This document shows, piece by piece, positions 52,578 through 61,025 of a DNA stretch of 64,000 bases. How positions within the stretch are numbered: the first letter of the stretch is position 1; every line of letters begins with the position of its first letter. The position numbers and the translations under genes were made by a program. The notes beneath the pieces were generated by a model. That model was not told the DNA's origin. It was given only the letters and a program-made list of their open reading frames with translations, and ran no database searches. The DNA comes from JANMEB01 sp041745295 (GTDB taxonomy: Bacteria > Planctomycetota > Planctomycetia > Pirellulales > Pirellulaceae). The stretch lies in assembly GCA_041745295.1 (NCBI GenBank), contig JBGTJE010000028.1, positions 98,601-162,600 on the forward strand. The letters run 5' to 3'.

Positions 52578-54149
52578 GTGAATTCATTTCAACCCATCTT
52601 GCTGATTCGCGCCGATGCCGACCCGACGATTGGCAGCGGACATGTCATGCGTTGCTTGGCCATCGCCCAAACCTGGCTGCGGACGGGTGGCACAGTTCAT
52701 TTTGCCTGTCGCGATTTGCCCGATCCGTTGCGTGATCGCTTGGTCCGGGTCGGATGCTCTGTGCAACCTACGACAGCGAAGCCGGGTAGCGAGGCAGACG
52801 CTAAGGCTCTCAGCGAGATTGCCCGGTCCCTGGCAGCCGATTGGATCATCGTCGACGGATATGCGTTCGGCGTAGAGTTTCAGCAGCAAGTGCTGGCGAC
52901 GTCCGGCCGCTTGCTGGTCGTTCGCGACGATGATGGTCCGACGCACGTGCGCGCGAATACGATCTTAAACACGAACGTGTTTGCACAACGGGAGTTCTAT
53001 TCGGTGGAATCCGCGTCAGAGTTGCTCATCGGTCCCTCGTATGCGCTATTGCGCGATGAATTCCGCGATGCCGCGCGTTGCCAATCGGATGTTGCGCCGC
53101 AGGTCCGGCGCGTGCTGGTTACATTCGGAGGAGCCGATCCCAACGACATGACGTCGCGCGCATTAGCGGCGTTGGATTCATTGAATGATCCCGAATTGCA
53201 CGTTGATGTCGTCGTGGGTTCCTGCTCGACCCGGCAGTCATTGCCGAGCGGTTCCAAGTATCGAATGCAAGTTCGTTGGCGTCAAAACGTGTCCAATATG
53301 GCGAGCTTGATGAGCCGAGCGGATATTGCCGTGACGGCGGGGGGCTCGACTTGCTTTGAATTGGCTGCGGTTGGCGTACCGATGTTCATTGTCGCGATCG
53401 CCGACAATCAGCTGCCGGTTGCTGAATCGCTTGGTCGCTTAGGCGCGGCCGTGTATCTCGGTCAGCAAGCCGACCTGCGCGATCCCGAATTGGCAAACGA
53501 GATTCAGGAGCTATTTCACGCCGCAGATCGACGACGTGCGATCGCTGAAACTGCCAAACGGCTTGTCGATGGTCGCGGTACTAATCGGGTCGTGGATCGA
53601 ATGCTGCGGCCACTCATTCGGCTGCGGCCAGCGAACGCCGACGATTCGCGGCAATTATTTGACTGGCAGCGTGATCCCATTGTTCGACGTTGGTCGTTTT
53701 CCGAGGGCCCGAACGAGTTTGACGAACATTGCAGCTGGCTTGCCCAAAAGCTCGCGGACAAAAATAGCCACGTGTTCGTCTGCGAATCAGAATCCGGCGC
53801 AGCACTCGGCTGCGTTCGCTTGGATCTCCGATCCGGTCGCGCGGTCATTGGGTTACTGCTCGACGCTGCGTTTCGCGGACGTGGCTTGGCTGCCGTCGTT
53901 TTGGGCGCCGCACTCGATCGAATCGGCACCCAATACCCTTGCCTCGAGATCGATGCCTTGATCAAGCCCGAAAACGAATCGTCGCGTCGTTCATTCGCCG
54001 CAGTCGGATTTGCATTTCGCAGCTTGGAACGCGTCGATGGACAGCCCGCCGAGCGCTGGACAATGCGATTGGGCCAAGCAAAAGTTGCCAATTCGCCGGC
54101 CACCCTCGTCAGGCTGCCAGATTCGGTTCCCATCCCATTGGCGTCCTAA
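52578..54149 (+). CDS. pseG: PseG hydrolase fused to PseH-type N-acetyltransferase
   Basis: A 523-residue bifunctional protein. Residues about 1-345 match PseG, the UDP-sugar hydrolase: LLIRADADPTIGSGHVMRCL, VRDDDGPTHV, VLVTFGGADPNDMTSRAL, and TAGGSTCFELAAVGVPMFIV. Residues about 350-505 match a GNAT acetyltransferase of the PseH type: IRLRPANADDSRQLFDWQRD, then VIGLLLDAAFRGRGLAAVVL, the acetyl-CoA binding segment. Together they N-acetylate the 4-amino sugar and remove UDP. The start is GTG directly after the spsF stop (TGAGTG). In many bacteria PseG and PseH are separate. Confidence 0.93.
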   Translation: MNSFQPILLIRADADPTIGSGHVMRCLAIAQTWLRTGGTVHFACRDLPDPLRDRLVRVGCSVQPTTAKPGSEADAKALSEIARSLAADWIIVDGYAFGVEFQQQVLATSGRLLVVRDDDGPTHVRANTILNTNVFAQREFYSVESASELLIGPSYALLRDEFRDAARCQSDVAPQVRRVLVTFGGADPNDMTSRALAALDSLNDPELHVDVVVGSCSTRQSLPSGSKYRMQVRWRQNVSNMASLMSRADIAVTAGGSTCFELAAVGVPMFIVAIADNQLPVAESLGRLGAAVYLGQQADLRDPELANEIQELFHAADRRRAIAETAKRLVDGRGTNRVVDRMLRPLIRLRPANADDSRQLFDWQRDPIVRRWSFSEGPNEFDEHCSWLAQKLADKNSHVFVCESESGAALGCVRLDLRSGRAVIGLLLDAAFRGRGLAAVVLGAALDRIGTQYPCLEIDALIKPENESSRRSFAAVGFAFRSLERVDGQPAERWTMRLGQAKVANSPATLVRLPDSVPIPLAS

Positions 54150-54158
54150 TGGTAGTCA

Positions 54159-54202
54159 CCCCCTCACCCTGCCCTCTCCCCCACGGCGGGGGCGAGGGAA
54201 CA
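54159..54202. repeat. Palindromic repeat CCCTCACC...GGGGGCGAGGGA (copy 2)
   Basis: CCCCCTCACCCTGCCCTCTC followed by CCCCACGGCGGGGGCGAGGGAA, the same layout as 11306. It sits inside the pse operon, between the fusion gene and pseI, so transcripts must pass through it. Confidence 0.65.
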
Positions 54203-54236
54203 AGAAACTTGGCAACGCAAGGCGACTGAGGAAACA

Positions 54237-55277
54237 ATGCAAATCGAAGGCCGAAAAATCGGCATTGGACAACCGCTTTATGTGATTGCGGAACTGTCGG
54301 CCAATCACGGTCAACAATTTGAATCGGCCGTCGAATTGATCGGCGCGGCGAAGGCGGCTGGCGCTGACGCGGTCAAACTTCAAACCTATAAACCCGATAC
54401 GATCACACTCGACTGCGATACAGAACCGTTTCGGATACGGCGCGGAACGCTGTGGGCGGGACAGACGCTGTTCGAACTTTACCAAACGGCGTACATGCCG
54501 TGGGAGTGGCAGCCGCGCTTGATGCAGATCGCCCGCCAAGTCGGATTGCATTGTTTTTCTTCTCCTTTCGACGATTCGGCGGTCGAATTCTTGGAGTCGA
54601 TCGGTGTGCCGGCTTATAAAGTCGCGTCGTTCGAAATTGTCGACATCCCGCTTCTTCGCCGGATCGGTTGCACCGGCAAGCCGGTGATTGCTTCCACCGG
54701 AATGGCGTCGCTCGAAGAAATTGAGTTGGCGGTGGAAACACTCCACCGCGCGGGAGCGCCCAGCATTGCGTTGCTGAAATGCACTAGTGCCTATCCCGCC
54801 CAGCCGCGTGACATGAACTTGTGCACGATCGCCGATTTGGCCGCCCGATTTGATCTGCCGATTGGATTGTCCGACCATACGCTGGGAATTTCGGTTCCGG
54901 TTTGTGCCGTGCCCCTCGGAGCCTGCATTATTGAGAAGCATTTGACGCTGGACCGTGCAGCCGGAGGACCCGATGCCGCGTTCTCCTTGGAGCCGCTCGA
55001 ATTCAAGGCCATGGTTGACGCCGTGCGGATCGCTGAGCAGGCCATCGGCCAAGTGACTTACGGCGGTGGCGGGTCCGAGTTAGCGTGCAAGACGTTCCGA
55101 CGCTCGTTGTTCGTTGTGCGCGATGTCGTTGCCGGCGAATTGCTGACTGCGGAGCACGTGCGATCGATCCGGCCCGGTGATGGCTTGGAGCCCAAGCACC
55201 TCGATGCCGTCATCGGCCGGCGCGCCGCCAGCGATCTACCGCGCGGCACACCGTTGCAATGGAAACACGTCGCATAA
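54237..55277 (+). CDS. pseI: Pseudaminic acid synthase (NeuB family)
   Basis: Condenses the hexose with phosphoenolpyruvate to form the nine-carbon acid. The 346 residues show IAELSANHGQQFESAVELI, DAVKLQTYKPDTITL, FSSPFDDSAVEFLESIGVPA, KPVIASTGMAS, and the C-terminal antifreeze-like SAF domain (RRSLFVVRDVVAGELLTAEH, SIRPGDGLEP). The GLSDHTLGISVP loop and LTLDRAAGGPDAAFSLEP match the PseI type. The start has GAGGAA upstream. It is the last sugar-synthesis gene; a repeat and an ABC exporter follow. Confidence 0.95.
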   Translation: MQIEGRKIGIGQPLYVIAELSANHGQQFESAVELIGAAKAAGADAVKLQTYKPDTITLDCDTEPFRIRRGTLWAGQTLFELYQTAYMPWEWQPRLMQIARQVGLHCFSSPFDDSAVEFLESIGVPAYKVASFEIVDIPLLRRIGCTGKPVIASTGMASLEEIELAVETLHRAGAPSIALLKCTSAYPAQPRDMNLCTIADLAARFDLPIGLSDHTLGISVPVCAVPLGACIIEKHLTLDRAAGGPDAAFSLEPLEFKAMVDAVRIAEQAIGQVTYGGGGSELACKTFRRSLFVVRDVVAGELLTAEHVRSIRPGDGLEPKHLDAVIGRRAASDLPRGTPLQWKHVA

Positions 55278-55295
55278 AAGCTCTAAACACCATAC

Positions 55296-55360
55296 GTCAT
55301 TCCGGGCTGAGATCCGGAATCCATCTTCCATGGATGGAGGAATTGCCGGACCGCGCAGAT
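55296..55360 (+). repeat. Dispersed palindrome GTCATTCCGGGCTGAGATCC (copy 4)
   Basis: GTCATTCCGGGCTGAGATCC plus GGAATCCATCTTCCATGGAT and GGAGGAATTGCC, in the gap between pseI and the ABC exporter. It shares the ATCTTCCA block with the copy at 24320 and the GGAGGAATTGCC block with the copy at 2647. Confidence 0.7.
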
Positions 55361-55505
55361 TCGAGAAGAAGGAACCAAAATAGAGCAATTGCGACAGTTT
55401 TTTGGACTTGCGCCAAGGGCGTGTCTTCGCTAAATTATTGCCTCGCATTGGCGCGCAAGGATTGAACCGCGCCGCGGCGGATTTATACGTCAAGGACGGC
55501 GAAGC

Positions 55506-57503
55506 ATGAAGAATCTGGGACGAGCGCTACGGATGTCGCTCAAGTACCGCTGGTCCTTTGTGGGAGCGACGCTCTGCTCGATACTGGTTGCGGTATTCTG
55601 GGCAGGCAACATCGGGGCCGTCTTGCCATTTGTTGAAGTCGTCTTCAAACAGCAGTCGCTGCACACGTGGATTGACGAACGAATTGTCGCTTCGCAGCAA
55701 GCAGTCTCAAAAGCCCAAAGCGAAATCCGCGAGCTGACAACCAAACTCAATTCGGCGGATCCAAGCCAGCGCGCAAACTTGACCCGCGAAATCGACCGCG
55801 TCAATTACACCAGTCAAGCGGAGCAAAAAAAAGCGGAAGCCGCTCGCTATTTTGAGCCTCTGATCAAGAGCTACCTCCCCAATGATCCGTTCCAGACTCT
55901 GCTCTGGATGGTGTGCTTTGTTCTGATCGGGACTTTTTTGCGAGGCCTTGCCTTGATGGGCAACATGGTACTCGTCGCCCGGATAGGGCAGCGTACGGTG
56001 CTCGACCTACAGAATGCATTCTTTCGCCGAACACTGCAGATGGAATTGAATGCACCGGGAGGTCCGGGTACAGGGGACTTAGTTGGGCGCATCCGTGGTG
56101 AAACGGGAGCCATTGGAACCGCCATCACCACTCTCTATGGAAAAACGTTCCGCGAGCCGCTGAAAATGATCGCGTGCCTTGGCGGGGCCGCTTGGATCAA
56201 CTGGCGGCTGTTGCTGTTTTCGATGGTCGTTTGTCCCTTGGCCGGATTGTTGATGGTATTGCTGGCGCGTTCCAGCAAGCGAGCGAACCGCCGGGCTTTC
56301 GAAGAATCCGCACGTCTTGCCAATCGCTTATTCCAAGCCTTGACGCATTTAAAAATCGTCAAGGCCTTTACGATGGAGAACCACGAGCGGCTTCGCTTTC
56401 GCGCCATTGCGCAAGACGTCAACCGCAAAGGAATGCGGATCGCGATCTATCAAGCCATCGCGCGGATGAACAATGAAATAATGGGTGTCAGTATCACATG
56501 CATGGCGTTCGTCGCGGGTGGTTATTTGGTGATGAACGGCGAGTTGTTTTTCATCGGCATTCGCCTGTGCAGCAGCCCGATGAGCTTTGCCGAAATGATG
56601 ACGTTTATGGCGTTTTTGGTCGGCATATCGGACCCGATGCGAAAAATGGCCGACGTATATACGCTGCTTCAGACCGGCATGGTCGCCGCCGACCGCGTCT
56701 TTCCACTGATCGACCGCGTCCCCAGCGTCGTCAGTCCACGCAACCCATTGCGGGTTCCCGCCGCGAACATCGAAATCACGTTTTCGAATGTCGGTTTTTC
56801 CTACCAGCCCGGTCGGCCGGTATTGGAGGATGTATGCGTGACCATCCCGGCCGGCTCGTGTGTGGCACTTTTGGGTCCCAACGGATGCGGCAAGAGTACG
56901 CTGATCAACCTGCTCCCTCGCTTCTTCGATCCGCAGTCCGGCAGCGTCTTGCTCAACGGCGTAGACCTTCGAAAGATGCGGCTTAAGGAATTGAGGCGAA
57001 CGATTGGTTACGTGACTCAACAGACGATGCTCTTCGACGACACGATCACCAACAACATCCGCTACGGGTCGCCCAATGCAAGTCAAGAACGCGTCGTTCA
57101 AGCCGCCATCAAAGCCCACGCCCACGCCTTTATTGAGGCGAACTTGGATCGCGGCTATGAGAGCATGATCGGCGAGCAAGGTGGCAAATTGTCGGGCGGA
57201 CAACGCCAGCGCTTGGCCCTAGCCCGGGCGATTTTGAAGAATCCACCGATCTTAATCCTCGACGAAGCCACCAGCCAGATCGATCCCGAAAGCGAGTCGC
57301 TGATCCACCAAACGTTGGCCGAGTTCATTCGCGGACGCACGACGCTGATGGTCACCCATCGGCTGTCCACATTGGAATTAGCGGATGCGATTTTGATCAT
57401 GGACCAAGGCCGCGTGATCGATTACGGCACGCACGAGGAACTATTGGCGCGTTGTCCAACGTATCAGGCCCTTCGACACACGGAGATGAAGATCGCGGCG
57501 TAG
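55506..57503 (+). CDS. MsbA-like ABC transporter (membrane and ATPase domains fused)
   Basis: A 665-residue half-transporter that exports lipids or lipid-linked glycans. The N-terminal half has membrane helices, including FVGATLCSILVAVFWAGNIG, LLWMVCFVLIGTFLRGLAL, and WINWRLLLFSMVVCPLAGLL. An unusual polar insert with helical character (about 60-120, ASQQAVSKAQSEIRELTTKL) sits in the first outer loop. The ATPase has Walker A LLGPNGCGKSTLIN, the signature KLSGGQRQRLALARAI, and Walker B PILILDEATSQIDPES. It lies between pseI and kdsD, so flipping of a lipid A or pseudaminic-glycan precursor is a sensible guess. Confidence 0.93.
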   Translation: MKNLGRALRMSLKYRWSFVGATLCSILVAVFWAGNIGAVLPFVEVVFKQQSLHTWIDERIVASQQAVSKAQSEIRELTTKLNSADPSQRANLTREIDRVNYTSQAEQKKAEAARYFEPLIKSYLPNDPFQTLLWMVCFVLIGTFLRGLALMGNMVLVARIGQRTVLDLQNAFFRRTLQMELNAPGGPGTGDLVGRIRGETGAIGTAITTLYGKTFREPLKMIACLGGAAWINWRLLLFSMVVCPLAGLLMVLLARSSKRANRRAFEESARLANRLFQALTHLKIVKAFTMENHERLRFRAIAQDVNRKGMRIAIYQAIARMNNEIMGVSITCMAFVAGGYLVMNGELFFIGIRLCSSPMSFAEMMTFMAFLVGISDPMRKMADVYTLLQTGMVAADRVFPLIDRVPSVVSPRNPLRVPAANIEITFSNVGFSYQPGRPVLEDVCVTIPAGSCVALLGPNGCGKSTLINLLPRFFDPQSGSVLLNGVDLRKMRLKELRRTIGYVTQQTMLFDDTITNNIRYGSPNASQERVVQAAIKAHAHAFIEANLDRGYESMIGEQGGKLSGGQRQRLALARAILKNPPILILDEATSQIDPESESLIHQTLAEFIRGRTTLMVTHRLSTLELADAILIMDQGRVIDYGTHEELLARCPTYQALRHTEMKIAA

Positions 57504-57557
57504 CCCCCGCGAAACGACATTAGCCCCCATCCCTTGCTGGGAGCTGCCATGTTTTAT

Positions 57558-57592
57558 TCCCTCCCCCTCGTGGGGAGGGCTAGGGAGGGGGG
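57558..57592. repeat. Palindromic repeat CCCTCCCC...GGGGAGGG (copy 3)
   Basis: CCCTCCCCCTCGTGGGGAGG followed by GCTAGGGAGGGG. Its arms are similar to the elements at 11306 and 54159. It is intergenic between the ABC exporter and kdsD. Confidence 0.6.
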
Positions 57593-57664
57593 ACGGTGGA
57601 AATGAAACCATGAGAAAAGTTTGACGATGCGAGGAAAGTCGCCCCAATTCGAAGGAACACGAAC

Positions 57665-58672
57665 ATGTCAGCCGCTGAACGACTGCCGATCGCACGATTT
57701 GAGACTATTCGCTTTGCAGCAGACGTCATTCGCGCCGAGGCCAAAGCTTTGGAACAGCTTGCCGCTCGGCTCCCCGTCGAAATGGACGATGCCGTGCGAA
57801 TGATCGTCCGATGCAGTGGCGCTGTGATTGTGACCGGCGTCGGCAAAGCCGGATGGATTGGCCAAAAGATTTCTGCCACGTTGGCCTCGACCGGATCGCG
57901 TAGCCATTTCCTTCATCCCAGCGAAGCGATGCACGGGGACTTGGGCCGCATAGGCGACGACGACCTCGTCTTGGCTTTGTCCAATAGCGGCGAAACTGAT
58001 GAGTTACTTCAGATCGTTCCGGCAATCCGCCGCCGCAAGATTTCGCTGATCGCAATCACCGCTGATGCGTCGAGCTCGCTGGCTCGACAATCTTCTGTGG
58101 CGATTTGCTACGGGCGTTATGCCGAAGCTTGTCACTTGGGACTTGCTCCATCGACCACGACGACGGTCATGCTCGCCGTCGGAGATGCGCTGGCCTTGGT
58201 CGCCTGCCGCGAGCGGCAGTTTCAATCGCCGGATTTTGCAAAGTTCCACCCCGGAGGCAGCCTCGGTCGAAGTCTGACGAATGTCGAAGAGATCATGCGT
58301 CCACTGACCCAATGTCGAATCGCCGATCAAAGCGAGACAGTTCGCGCCGTGTACGTTCGCCTGCAGAATCCACAACGACGAAGCGGCGCAATCCTCGTGA
58401 CCAATGACGCAGGAGTCCTGGTTGGCATGTTTACGGACAGTGATTTGGCGCGGCTGCTCGAGCGGCAGCAAGACGAAAGGCTCGATGGCCCAATGTCCAA
58501 CGTCATGACGCACAATCCGATCTCCGTGGCATACGGCGAGCGGACGCTCTTGGCGGTTGAGACCATAGCCTGCCACAACATCAGTGAACTTCCCGTTATC
58601 GACTCCCGCGGCAAACCCGTCGGACTAATCGACATCACCGACGTAGTAAATCTCCTCCCGCGAACCGGTTGA
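57665..58672 (+). CDS. kdsD: Arabinose-5-phosphate isomerase (KdsD/KpsF family)
   Basis: Interconverts ribulose-5-phosphate and arabinose-5-phosphate, the first step to KDO for lipopolysaccharide. The 335 residues have a SIS domain with VIVTGVGKAGWIGQKISATL, FLHPSEAMHGDLG and LALSNSGETDELL, the LAPSTTTTVMLAVGDALALV segment, and FHPGGSLGR. Two CBS domains follow (EIMRPLTQCRIADQ and VMTHNPISVAYGE). The normal order and length are seen. It closes the surface-glycan region. The next 221 bp hold nothing recognisable besides upstream sequence of the peptidase gene. Confidence 0.95.
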   Translation: MSAAERLPIARFETIRFAADVIRAEAKALEQLAARLPVEMDDAVRMIVRCSGAVIVTGVGKAGWIGQKISATLASTGSRSHFLHPSEAMHGDLGRIGDDDLVLALSNSGETDELLQIVPAIRRRKISLIAITADASSSLARQSSVAICYGRYAEACHLGLAPSTTTTVMLAVGDALALVACRERQFQSPDFAKFHPGGSLGRSLTNVEEIMRPLTQCRIADQSETVRAVYVRLQNPQRRSGAILVTNDAGVLVGMFTDSDLARLLERQQDERLDGPMSNVMTHNPISVAYGERTLLAVETIACHNISELPVIDSRGKPVGLIDITDVVNLLPRTG

Positions 58673-58893
58673 CCTACGTCGTATTGCGACCGACTATGTA
58701 GCCGCCTCTGTGTGGAGAGGCAAACTCGCAATCGACGGCACGCATCAAGTCGTCGTTGGTACAATGGCGCGCTCGAATGGTTGGCAATTTGCGCGAGTTG
58801 AGCGTGGGAGGCACAGTTCTTCCGACGGTTAAGGAACACCTATTCGGATCCATTTCGCAAACCAGATTTTCGAAAGGTTTCGGGGGATGAAAC

Positions 58894-60090
58894 ATGACGA
58901 GATACGTGACCCTGTTCGTATTGGCATTTCTCAGCACGTTCGGAGTTTCCACATCGATGGCAACGCAAATTAAACCGCGGGCCCGCGACTTGGGAGTGCC
59001 ATTTGACGGCACGCCCGGGCCGATGAATGCGAGTACCGATGTCCCTGGTGTCGAAGTTGGTTATTCAACTCTTATTTCTGGCGCCGGTAAATTAGAGGTC
59101 GGCGTCGGACCGGTCCGCACGGGCGTCACCGCGATTGTCCCACGCGGCAAGGAATCGGCCCGCGATTCCGTCTTTGCCGCTTGGTATTCACAAAACGGCA
59201 ACGGCGAGATGACCGGAACGACCTGGATCGACGAAAGTGGATTTCTTGAAGGACCGGTCATGATTACCAATACGCATAGCATTGGCGTTGTTCACGATGC
59301 CGTGATTGCGTGGCGAGTGAAACAAGGGAAACCAGATCCCACCGGCTATTGGTGGTCATTGCCGGTCGTTGCCGAAACATACGACGGTGGACTCAACGAT
59401 ATCAATGGTTTTCACGTGAAGCCCGAGCATGCCTTCGCGGCGCTCGACAGCGCAAAGTCAGGGGCCATCGCTGAAGGCAATGTCGGCGGCGGCACGGGAA
59501 TGATCTGCTACGGTTTCAAAGGCGGAACAGGTACGGCCTCACGAAAGCTGGGCGACAAATCGGGCGGTTACACCGTAGGAGTATTGGTGCAAGCCAATCA
59601 CGGCAGCAAGCGGCAAATGCTGATCGCGGGTGTTCCGGTGGGACGCGAGCTTTCCGAGAATCAGAAAGACCTAGGCTCGCACTGGCGCGAGAGTGAAGAC
59701 GTGGGATCGATCATCATTGTGGTCGCTACGGATGCCCCGCTGTTACCACATCAACTGGAACGCTTGGCTCGCCGCGCGACGATGGGGCTGGCACGCAGCG
59801 GAGCGACTTCTGGCAATGGTTCGGGTGACATATTCATTTCGTTTTCAACGGCCAACGCGGGTGCCGCGAAAGACGACGGAGTTGTTCGATTGCAGATGCT
59901 TCCGAATAATCGAATGAATGCGTTGTTTGAAGCGACGGTGCAAGCGACGGACGAGGCGATTGTGAACGCGTTAATTGCGGCAGAAACAATGACGGGCATT
60001 AACGACACGAAAATTGACGCCTTGCCACATGAGCAGCTAACGAAAATTCTGGAAAAGTATGGCCGGTTGGTACAGGTGGACAAAAAGTAA
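58894..60090 (+). CDS. P1 family (DmpA-type) peptidase, exported
   Basis: A 398-residue N-terminal nucleophile-type aminopeptidase. A signal peptide is seen (LFVLAFLSTFGVSTSMA). The core has ARDLGVPFDGTPGPMNASTD, VTAIVPRG, MITNTHSIGVVHDAVI, AEGNVGGGTGMICYGFKGGT, and VGVLVQANHGSKRQM. The autoproteolysis site is likely within ATSGNGSGDIFISFSTAN, cleaving before the Ser that becomes the nucleophile. DmpA proteins cleave N-terminal D- or L-amino acids and beta-peptides. The exported location suggests peptide scavenging. It stands alone. Confidence 0.92.
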   Translation: MTRYVTLFVLAFLSTFGVSTSMATQIKPRARDLGVPFDGTPGPMNASTDVPGVEVGYSTLISGAGKLEVGVGPVRTGVTAIVPRGKESARDSVFAAWYSQNGNGEMTGTTWIDESGFLEGPVMITNTHSIGVVHDAVIAWRVKQGKPDPTGYWWSLPVVAETYDGGLNDINGFHVKPEHAFAALDSAKSGAIAEGNVGGGTGMICYGFKGGTGTASRKLGDKSGGYTVGVLVQANHGSKRQMLIAGVPVGRELSENQKDLGSHWRESEDVGSIIIVVATDAPLLPHQLERLARRATMGLARSGATSGNGSGDIFISFSTANAGAAKDDGVVRLQMLPNNRMNALFEATVQATDEAIVNALIAAETMTGINDTKIDALPHEQLTKILEKYGRLVQVDKK

Positions 60091-60162
60091 ACTACCACGC
60101 TAATCTCGACTGTATAATAGGTTGCGTACAAAGGGCACGAGCGCTTATTCCAAGAGGCCGAA

Positions 60163-61020
60163 ATGCGCCCGCACAAAACCGAACCCCATCGACGGCACTT
60201 TCTCCAAGGGATCTGCGCAGCCGGGGCATTTTTTAGCCTTCACGACCTCATCACCGCGAACGAATTGGAATTGCGTGAATTTTCAACGGAAGACGACGAC
60301 GATAAACCGCGCATCTTGCAATTAGAATTATTGAGTTCCGCTCCAATGGCCGAGATGAAGCAGTTCTATCACGTCACATTGGGTCTGCCCATCGTCGAAG
60401 AAAAACCGAATCGACTTACGATCGACGCGGGACTAACTCGGATCTCATTCCTGGAATCGGCGGAGGCCGACGGTAAACCGTTCTACCACTTTGCATTTAA
60501 CATCCCCGAAAACAAAATTCTGGCGGCGCATCAATGGCAGAGGGAGCGGTGTCCACTTCTCCCGATCCCGGAAAGACTTCGCGACGCAAAATTCCCCGAC
60601 GACGTGGTGAACTACAGCCATTGGAACGCCCATTCCGTTTTCTTCTTCGACCCGGCCGGAAACGTCGTAGAGTACATCGCCCGGCACGATTTGAAGAACG
60701 CCGCGAGGGGCGACTTCAGCAGCGAGGACATTCTCTACGCCAGCGAAATTGCGTTTGTCGTGGACGACGTGACCGCGACTGCCACGAAATTGAAAGAAAT
60801 CACCGGGGCTGAGCAATACCGAGGGGCCAGCGACCAGATCGCCGCGATCGGCGACGAGCACGGCCTGCTCCTCGTGATGAAGCGCGGCCGAATGATCAGC
60901 TTTGATTCACCACAACGGAAGGAAGTGAGCGTCTTTGCGACTACGGCAGCCGTGCGCGGCCAACGGCCAGCGAAGTACGAGCACCCCGAGTTCCCCTACG
61001 AACTCTCCGTCGAGAATTAG
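60163..61020 (+). CDS. Exported VOC (glyoxalase-fold) protein
   Basis: A 285-residue protein with a twin-arginine-like leader (PHRRHFLQGICAAGAFFSLH) and two vicinal-oxygen-chelate modules. The first has LQLELLSSAPMAEMKQFYHV, LTIDAGLTRISFLE, FYHFAFNIPE and FFFDPAGNVVEYIARHD; the second begins at ILYASEIAFVVDDVTATATK. VOC enzymes bind a metal through His/Glu residues; HFAF and VVEYIA supply plausible ligands. The reaction is unknown. It converges with the leucine-rich repeat gene, stop to stop. Confidence 0.85.
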   Translation: MRPHKTEPHRRHFLQGICAAGAFFSLHDLITANELELREFSTEDDDDKPRILQLELLSSAPMAEMKQFYHVTLGLPIVEEKPNRLTIDAGLTRISFLESAEADGKPFYHFAFNIPENKILAAHQWQRERCPLLPIPERLRDAKFPDDVVNYSHWNAHSVFFFDPAGNVVEYIARHDLKNAARGDFSSEDILYASEIAFVVDDVTATATKLKEITGAEQYRGASDQIAAIGDEHGLLLVMKRGRMISFDSPQRKEVSVFATTAAVRGQRPAKYEHPEFPYELSVEN

Positions 61021-61025
61021 CTCCA

